From NCBI GenBank assembly GCA_002309055.1, contig DBWO01000016.1, positions 19,731 to 29,795 on the forward strand: 10,065 nt of DNA, in the 5' to 3' direction. Shown here piece by piece: positions 5,346 through 10,065 of this stretch (position 1 is its first letter; every line of letters starts with the position of its first letter). The notes beneath the pieces were generated by a model that was not told the DNA's origin, did not search any database, and worked only from the letters and a program-made list of their open reading frames with translations. The translations under genes and the position numbers were made by a program. This DNA is from Ruminococcaceae bacterium UBA1236. GTDB lineage: Bacteria > Bacillota > Clostridia > Oscillospirales > Acutalibacteraceae.

Positions 5346-6299
5346 TCAATACTTAATATTGTATATATGCATATAGTCTATGAGCTCCTGCTTGTCAACC
5401 ACCATCTGTATGCCGGCAACCTTGCCCTGACCTGAGATGCGCACACGCATGGTCTGGTCAAGCGATACCACGTGGTTGTCCTTGGGGTTATAGACGAGGA
5501 CTGCCTCACAGTCGTGATAAACAAGGCTGTAGGAGATATCCTTGGCAACCGCGGAAACGAAGCCGCCGTTAAGGTTTTCGTCAATCTCCGCCTTGGAGAG
5601 CGGGGCAAACATGCCGCCGTGGTTGCTCGGGGCGGTGGTGCCGCCGTCGGGGGCGGGCTCGGGATTGGACTCATCCTTAAGGACTATCGTAATCTTGTAG
5701 TTGCCGTTTGAGAGCTCTTCGCACTTTGCGCTCTTGACGGCGTTCGGGTCGGTCACAATGCAGCCCTTCTGCGATTTGCACACGGGCCAGGAGCGCATAT
5801 TGTTGCCCTTCTCCTTGATTTCGGGGTCCGCCTTCGCGTCCTCTTCGGTGGTCATGAAGTGAGTAGCCAACTTGAGCGCGGCGTTTACAACGGCTCCTCC
5901 CTTTGACACAACTCTTGAGTTCGCGTCGTCGGGAAGCTCCTGATACTCCACTTTGTTGAAAGCGGGAGCGTCTTTCTTCGCCTGATTCATAACCGCGGTA
6001 TAGGCCGCGAGGATTTCCGCCTTGGTCTCGGGCTTCTTTGCCGCCTCGGTGGTTTCCTCAGCGGAGGTCTCCGTTTCGCTTGCGCCCTCTGAGGCCGCCT
6101 CAGTCGTTTTTTCGGCCTGAGCGGTGCTCTCTTCGGCTGAGCCTTCGGAGGTCGCCTCGGCGGTTTCCGATGTTACATCTTCCTCTGTGGATTCCCACGG
6201 AGCAAGGGTTGTTTCTTCGGTGTTATTCGATTTGCTGCCGCAGGCCGCAAAACCAAAAGCCAGCGCCGCAACAAGCAAAACAGCAATCAGTTTTTTCAT
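5346..6299 (-). CDS. Secreted lipoprotein with T/E/S-rich linker (unknown function)
   Basis: A 317-residue product. It begins with a type II signal peptide, MKKLIAVLLVAALAFGFAAC, with the lipobox FAAC and lipidated Cys at 20, so it is anchored on the outer face of the membrane. Residues 24-90 are a low-complexity Thr/Glu/Ser/Ala linker that would lift the folded part away from the membrane. The folded region (about 91-317) has four Cys (174, 180, 193, 264) and β-rich segments such as NYKITIVLKDE, DISYSLVYHDCEAVLVY and TMRVRISGQGKVAGIQMVV, with a helix ending in YMHIYNIKY. I recognise no named domain. GGAGGAG (6311-6305) lies 5 nt before ATG 6299. The gene begins 21 bp behind the large CxxC-protein gene and ends at a terminator, so they form one transcript. 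Confidence 0.82.
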   Translation of the reverse strand: MKKLIAVLLVAALAFGFAACGSKSNNTEETTLAPWESTEEDVTSETAEATSEGSAEESTAQAEKTTEAASEGASETETSAEETTEAAKKPETKAEILAAYTAVMNQAKKDAPAFNKVEYQELPDDANSRVVSKGGAVVNAALKLATHFMTTEEDAKADPEIKEKGNNMRSWPVCKSQKGCIVTDPNAVKSAKCEELSNGNYKITIVLKDESNPEPAPDGGTTAPSNHGGMFAPLSKAEIDENLNGGFVSAVAKDISYSLVYHDCEAVLVYNPKDNHVVSLDQTMRVRISGQGKVAGIQMVVDKQELIDYMHIYNIKY

Positions 6300-6320
6300 T
6301 TGAACTCCTCCGGAAAAGGT

Positions 6321-9300
6321 TTAGAAGTTAATCATGTACTGTGTGAAGAAGTTTACCATTTTTGTGAAGAATGTCATGACCATGTTTGTGAAGCCGCTGA
6401 AGCCGTATGTGGGCAGACCGACCATATAGTGCATCCAGTGATGCCAGAAGTCAAGCTCATGGTTGCAGTAATCACAAACGAAGTTGTAATCAGCGTCAAT
6501 ATGAGCCTCAGATCTGCCGGCCGTTGATCCGCATGTTTCGCAAACTAATCCATGTCTATTCTCATCAATATATTCATATTTGTAGGAATGACCGGGTGCG
6601 GAACCGGGGATTTCTCTCTCTTCGTAATAATCGCACCTTGAGCAGTAGCGCCTCTCAACGCGGTCCTTGTCACAGACTGCATCCTTATAAGTAACCCAGT
6701 CGCCTAAATCATGACCGAGAGCGGGAACATAGTTGCCTTTAACAGTCTGCCCACATCTTGTACAATAACCTTCACTGTATCCCTGCTCGGTGCAGGTGGG
6801 AGCAACGGTCTTCTCGGTTGAGGGGTCAAAATCGTGACCGAGTGCCGGAAGAACATTTTCAGTAACAAGGTGACATCTTGTGCATTCGCCTCTTTCAAGG
6901 CCGGGTTCCGTACATGTTGCAGGAGTAACTTCCGGATCGGAGAAAACGTGCTCAAGAGCCGAGCCCACATCGGGAACATTGTCACTTAACTTGCCGCATC
7001 TGTCGCAAGTTGCCGTTCTTGTTCCGTCTTTTCCACAGGTCGCGTCTCCGTTAGGATGATAATTCGGACCTTCAACCCATTCGCCACTTTCGTTCTTGTA
7101 TCTCATCTGGTCTTTATCTTCATAGATATGACCCAGTGCGGGCTCTGCTCCGTCCTCAATGGTGTACATACAAATGAAGCCTAATTCGTTTGCATTAATT
7201 CCAGGATCGAGTCCCTCGGTATTAACAATATCCTGAAGTGCAGGATCACTGTTAATCATCTGATTGATTGTTGACATTCCGGGCTGATCTTCAGTTGCAG
7301 GTGTTATATCAAGATTCATTTCTCTCAGAACACCGCTTATTGTGAATATAGCATAATAGCGTAAACCAGAGCCACTCTCACAATCGGGAGGAACCTGCTT
7401 TGCAATTGCTTTCTTTGTCTTTGCGCTTGCAAGAACAGCACCTACATCGCTGGGGCTTGTGTAAACTGTATAGGAAACTGTGTGTCCGCATTCGGGACGT
7501 CTGCACTTGAATGTAAGTGTGCACGACTCAAAATTCGAGGAAAACTCAAAATCTACATACTGTCTGTCTTCCTCTTTGGAATCATCATACCAATAGTGAC
7601 CTATAGCAGGAATCTCTACTTTTTTAGTTTCATCCTCATGGAAAGTACATTTATACTCATCATAACCTGTCGTTGTACAGGAGGGATCTGCGTGATTGAT
7701 AAGTTGCCATTTGTGTCCGCTTGAGTATCCGCATATATCACACATTCCATCGGTGTTGTTATCCACGTGTTCACCGATTTGTCCATCAGGCTCAGGATCG
7801 CCGTCACTTGAAATAGCTCCGCAGTAGGCGCAAACCTTCCAGTGACCGGTATCATCCGCTTCAAAGCCACCGACATATGAGTGACCGAAATTTTCACAAT
7901 CATGAGCACCACAAACCTTGCAGAAACCGAGGTTGTTAAAATCATGATTTCCAGTTGCAGGGATCGCAATTGTTTCTCTGCTTATTTCATCTCCGCAAAC
8001 TGAGCAGTAAACGACAGAATCATAGCTTCCTTCGTCTCCGCATGTAGGTTCAACCTCATTTTCATGAACCGCCTCTGCAGGAGTATGGCCAAGAGGATCT
8101 ATCGATTTTTCTTCTCTGCTTATTTCATCGCCGCAAACCGAGCAATAAACAACCGAATCATATTTGCCTTCTTCTGTACATGTAGGATCAACTCTGTTTT
8201 CTTCCACAGCCTCAGAAGGAGTATGCCCAAGCGGATTGATTTTGATTGTTTTCCTGCTTATTTCGTCGCCGCAAACAGAACAATAAACAACAGTATCATA
8301 CTTGCCCTCTTCCGTACATGTGGGCTCAACTCTGTTTTCTTCCACCGCCGCATCGGGAGTATGACCGGTTGCAGGAATAATCACTTTTTCTCTACTTAAT
8401 TCCGTTCCGCAGATATCATAGAATTTACAGTAAATAACGGAATCATAGCTGCCGTCTTTTGTGCAGGTAGGTTCAACTCTGTTCTCTTCCACAGCCTCTG
8501 CCGGCACATGATCGGTAAGTTTTCCGTAATTGCTGACCTGTGTGTCGGTGTAAACTTTATACATTGAAGGGTCATTGCCTTCGGGAACCTTGAAAGTCGC
8601 CTTGTACTGAGTGATGCCGGACTGGCAGGTCGGCTCGGCAAGCTCGGAAAGAATTTCAATCTTACCGCTGCTTGTTTCTTCAAGATTTTCAACTGAAACC
8701 GTTACTGTAAAACCACATCTCGCGCATTTAAATTCACCAGTGGCTCTGATGTAAGGGTTAGCTGATTCAGATTCAAGACCGGACCATGTAATTTTAACAT
8801 TCTCTGATGAGAAATCAAAGTAATGACCGAGAGCCATTGTGTAGCCGGGAATAATCTTGATTGTCTGAAAAACGCCCTTGCTGTCACCATAGGGATTATC
8901 ATAAACAAGCGGAGTACCGTTTTCATCATGGTTGTAAGTTCCGGTATTCTCTCCGATTGTTTCTTCATGAGCATAGCCGCAGGTGAGACAGCGGTAAACA
9001 TAGTAGTCCCCTGAATCACATGTAGCATCGGCATGTTCATGAAGAAGCCATGTATGGGTGTATGCACCGCATCTGTCACAGTAATGATCCTGAACATTTT
9101 TATCTATATGTGATTCTTCTCCGCAAAGGTCACACACACAGTTTTCATCTGCATCAACATGACCGTTTTCCCTGCAGCTGTGAACATAGTCACAGAGAGT
9201 ACATACCGCAGTACCGGTTGAAGCATCGTAAGCACCGTAAACATGCGGTTCAAGCTTATTCTCGGAAGCATTGATGTGATAATCATTGTTGACCTGCGTA

Positions 9301-9401
9301 TAGCCCTCCGCAGCAAATGCGGTGAAGCCGACTGCGACCGTGCCGAGAACCATAACCAGGCTCAGCAGGATGGAAATGAGCTTTTTGTTCATTTTCTTCA
9401 T
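6321..9401 (-). CDS. Large secreted CxxC-repeat protein (unknown function)
   Basis: A 1026-residue product with a signal peptide (residues 1-31, KKMNKKLISILLSLVMVLG to AFAA) and 17 CxxC pairs. Residues 298-485 hold four tandem repeats (H298, H347, H393, H439; 46-49 residues each) of the pattern HTP-AVEENRVEPTC--G-YD-VVYCSVCGDEISR-----PLG. Further diverged repeats with TC-x4-G and CTRC lie at about 820-935. Four HxD-x(8-10)-CDxC blocks stand at 81-93, 98-111, 545-557 and 967-979. Two ~90-residue stretches (185-273 and 596-690) look like copies of one another. The last 43 residues are aromatic and amphipathic and end FTKMVNFFTQYMINF; there is no LPxTG or dockerin. The CxxC pairs suggest metal-binding knuckles or disulfides. 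Start ATG 9401 has AAGGA 6 nt upstream. The lipoprotein gene follows by 21 bp. I recognise the repeat style from other Clostridia surface proteins but know of no function. Confidence 0.85.
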   Translation of the reverse strand: MKKMNKKLISILLSLVMVLGTVAVGFTAFAAEGYTQVNNDYHINASENKLEPHVYGAYDASTGTAVCTLCDYVHSCRENGHVDADENCVCDLCGEESHIDKNVQDHYCDRCGAYTHTWLLHEHADATCDSGDYYVYRCLTCGYAHEETIGENTGTYNHDENGTPLVYDNPYGDSKGVFQTIKIIPGYTMALGHYFDFSSENVKITWSGLESESANPYIRATGEFKCARCGFTVTVSVENLEETSSGKIEILSELAEPTCQSGITQYKATFKVPEGNDPSMYKVYTDTQVSNYGKLTDHVPAEAVEENRVEPTCTKDGSYDSVIYCKFYDICGTELSREKVIIPATGHTPDAAVEENRVEPTCTEEGKYDTVVYCSVCGDEISRKTIKINPLGHTPSEAVEENRVDPTCTEEGKYDSVVYCSVCGDEISREEKSIDPLGHTPAEAVHENEVEPTCGDEGSYDSVVYCSVCGDEISRETIAIPATGNHDFNNLGFCKVCGAHDCENFGHSYVGGFEADDTGHWKVCAYCGAISSDGDPEPDGQIGEHVDNNTDGMCDICGYSSGHKWQLINHADPSCTTTGYDEYKCTFHEDETKKVEIPAIGHYWYDDSKEEDRQYVDFEFSSNFESCTLTFKCRRPECGHTVSYTVYTSPSDVGAVLASAKTKKAIAKQVPPDCESGSGLRYYAIFTISGVLREMNLDITPATEDQPGMSTINQMINSDPALQDIVNTEGLDPGINANELGFICMYTIEDGAEPALGHIYEDKDQMRYKNESGEWVEGPNYHPNGDATCGKDGTRTATCDRCGKLSDNVPDVGSALEHVFSDPEVTPATCTEPGLERGECTRCHLVTENVLPALGHDFDPSTEKTVAPTCTEQGYSEGYCTRCGQTVKGNYVPALGHDLGDWVTYKDAVCDKDRVERRYCSRCDYYEEREIPGSAPGHSYKYEYIDENRHGLVCETCGSTAGRSEAHIDADYNFVCDYCNHELDFWHHWMHYMVGLPTYGFSGFTNMVMTFFTKMVNFFTQYMINF
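7950..8510 (-). repeat. Four in-frame coding repeats of 138-147 bp
   Basis: The repeats start near 8510, 8363, 8225 and 8087, each encoding one 46-49-residue CxxC unit. The first has a 3-codon insertion (CKFYDIC in place of CSVC) that breaks the motif. At DNA level they are clearly diverged, with many third-position changes, so the expansion is not recent. Confidence 0.75.
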
Positions 9402-9573
9402 TTAGTTTCCTTCTTTCTTTGTGAGCAATTTTTTGGTTTCTTTATCTGAACCCCGCCGGGATTCCAAGCCCGGAAGGAAATAATTGTTGATAATTATGAA
9501 TTCAGGATGCAGGGCCGACATTCCAATATGCCGAAGGCGGATTGAATCGAATTTCGGAAATGCGCTGGGTGAT

Positions 9574-9625
9574 TATATTATGCTGACGCATATCCCTGTG
9601 CGGCAAGGATGAATCCTTGCCCTAC
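9574..9625 (-). repeat. REP copy D, dispersed copy 4.4 kb from the RAYT gene
   Basis: On the minus strand: GTAG (9625-9622), arms GGCAAGGAT (9621-9613) and ATCCTTGCC (9610-9602), loop TC. The remaining half reads ATATTATGCT and CGCATATCC on the plus strand, closest to copy A rather than to B or C. Confidence 0.85.
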
Positions 9626-9648
9626 CGGTACCGTGCAAATCCTTTAAC

Positions 9649-9671
9649 GGGCGATTGATAATCACCCCTAC
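9649..9671 (-). repeat. Second, different GTAG-palindrome (REP-like)
   Basis: On the minus strand GTAG (9671-9668) is followed by arms GGGTGATT (9667-9660) and AATCGCCC (9656-9649) with a 3-nt loop ATC; one pair is T·G. It has the same architecture and orientation as copy D, 23 bp away, but an unrelated stem sequence. Confidence 0.6.
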
Positions 9672-9706
9672 CGATTGCATACCGCTCTATCGTCCGCAGG
9701 ACCCCG

Positions 9707-9734
9707 TCATTCTTAATTCTTCATTCTTAATTCT
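9707..9734. repeat. Perfect 14-bp tandem repeat, two copies
   Basis: TCATTCTTAATTCT occurs at 9707-9720 and again at 9721-9734 without a gap, 4 bp from the stop codon of the dehydrogenase gene. Confidence 0.8.
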
Positions 9735-9738
9735 GAAT

Positions 9739-10065
9739 TTACTTCAGGTCTCCGCCGACGGAGCCGTCCCAGGTGTCAACGTGCTGAGCTTTCATCTCTT
9801 CCTCGTCAAACCAGCGGGTAGTTACGGCTTTGGTCTCGGTGTAGAAGCGGAAGCCGTCTTTGCCGAGGCAGTGAAGATCGCCGAAGAATGACTTCTTGTG
9901 GCCGGTGAACGGGAACACGCCCACGGGAACGGGGATGCCGACATTAACGCCGACCATGCCGCCGTCGGTCCTCTTGGTGAACTCTCTGGCGTAGTAACCG
10001 CTCTGGGTGAAGATAACGGAGCCGTTCGCGAAGGGATTTGCGTTCATAACGGCGAGGCCTTCTTC
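9739..10065 (-). CDS. iolA/mmsA: Methylmalonate-semialdehyde dehydrogenase (CoA-acylating), C-terminal part
   Basis: The frame enters from the right edge and ends at TAA (9741-9739), giving the last 108 residues. The stretch NANPFANGSVIFTQSG, GGMVGVNVGIPVPVGVFPFTG, KKSFFGDLHCLGKDG and FYTETKAVTTRW matches the C-terminal catalytic and oligomer part of IolA/MmsA enzymes: INLGVPxPMAFFPFSG and SFFGxLHxxGKDxVxFYTxxKxVTxRW. The family converts (methyl)malonate semialdehyde with NAD and CoA to acetyl- or propionyl-CoA in inositol or valine breakdown. The catalytic Cys lies outside the window. A tail of about 22 residues (FDEEEMK to GGDLK) follows the usual end. Nothing nearby shows which pathway it serves. 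An internal ATG at 10047 is not the start, because the frame stays open to the edge. Confidence 0.85.
   Translation of the reverse strand, partial: EEGLAVMNANPFANGSVIFTQSGYYAREFTKRTDGGMVGVNVGIPVPVGVFPFTGHKKSFFGDLHCLGKDGFRFYTETKAVTTRWFDEEEMKAQHVDTWDGSVGGDLK

Larger units (their letters stand above)
9402..9738. other. 337-bp intergenic region with repeats, no gene seen
   Basis: It separates the dehydrogenase (ends 9739) from the CxxC-protein gene (starts 9401), both on the minus strand. It holds REP copy D, a second GTAG palindrome (9649-9671) and a 14-bp tandem repeat (9707-9734). A weak stem CCGGG/CCCGG surrounds 9457-9473. I find no convincing promoter for the CxxC-protein gene and no U-tract terminator for the dehydrogenase. 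Confidence 0.6.

Noticed and set aside
8064..8399. Plus-strand open frame of 111 codons
   Set aside because: It is the mirror of the tandem repeats in the CxxC-protein gene and has no ribosome binding site of note.
7950..8510. Regular repeats of about 138 bp considered as a CRISPR or satellite array
   Set aside because: The repeats are in frame inside one long protein, diverge at third positions, and have no short repeat/spacer pattern.

Overview
The window looks like a chromosomal segment of a gut-type Clostridia (Bacillota; Oscillospiraceae/Ruminococcaceae-like). This is inferred from strong GGAGG-type ribosome binding sites, TTGACA/TATAAT promoters, T/E/S-rich lipoproteins, WG-repeat/SH3b proteins, CxxC-rich secreted repeat proteins and plant- or glycan-directed hydrolases. 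Most genes are near 50-55% GC by eye; the transposase-like gene in the middle is clearly AT-richer. Both ends of the window cut genes.

Layout. 1-463 (minus): the 5' part of a GH39-like glycosidase. It shares a 181-bp divergent promoter region with a plus-strand pair at 645-1607: a CatA-like O-acetyltransferase and an 86-residue two-helix membrane protein, closed by a good intrinsic terminator. 1685-1812 (minus): an orphan consensus promoter with a palindrome at its start site and its own terminator about 95 nt later, a possible small RNA. 1838-4530 (minus): a tightly spaced pair, a GH5 endoglycoceramidase-like hydrolase followed by a membrane-anchored WG-repeat/SH3b protein. 4585-5249: a REP-associated tyrosine transposase (RAYT) bracketed by inverted copies of its own palindromic repeat, with the GTAG tetranucleotide outermost on each side. 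5346-9401 (minus): a two-gene unit for a 1026-residue secreted protein with 17 CxxC pairs and a lipoprotein. 9402-9738: an intergenic region carrying a fourth copy of the RAYT repeat, a second GTAG-palindrome of different sequence, and a 14-bp tandem repeat. 9739-10065 (minus): the C-terminal third or less of a methylmalonate-semialdehyde dehydrogenase.

How the parts relate. I see no single pathway. The hydrolases fit glycan or glycoside use, and the CxxC protein plus lipoprotein form a likely cell-surface module of unknown role. The best case for a distinct genetic system is the RAYT with its repeat family: four copies of a ~52-bp unit, two sequence subtypes, and a copy more than 4 kb away from the transposase. 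The second candidate is the small promoter-operator-terminator unit between convergent genes.
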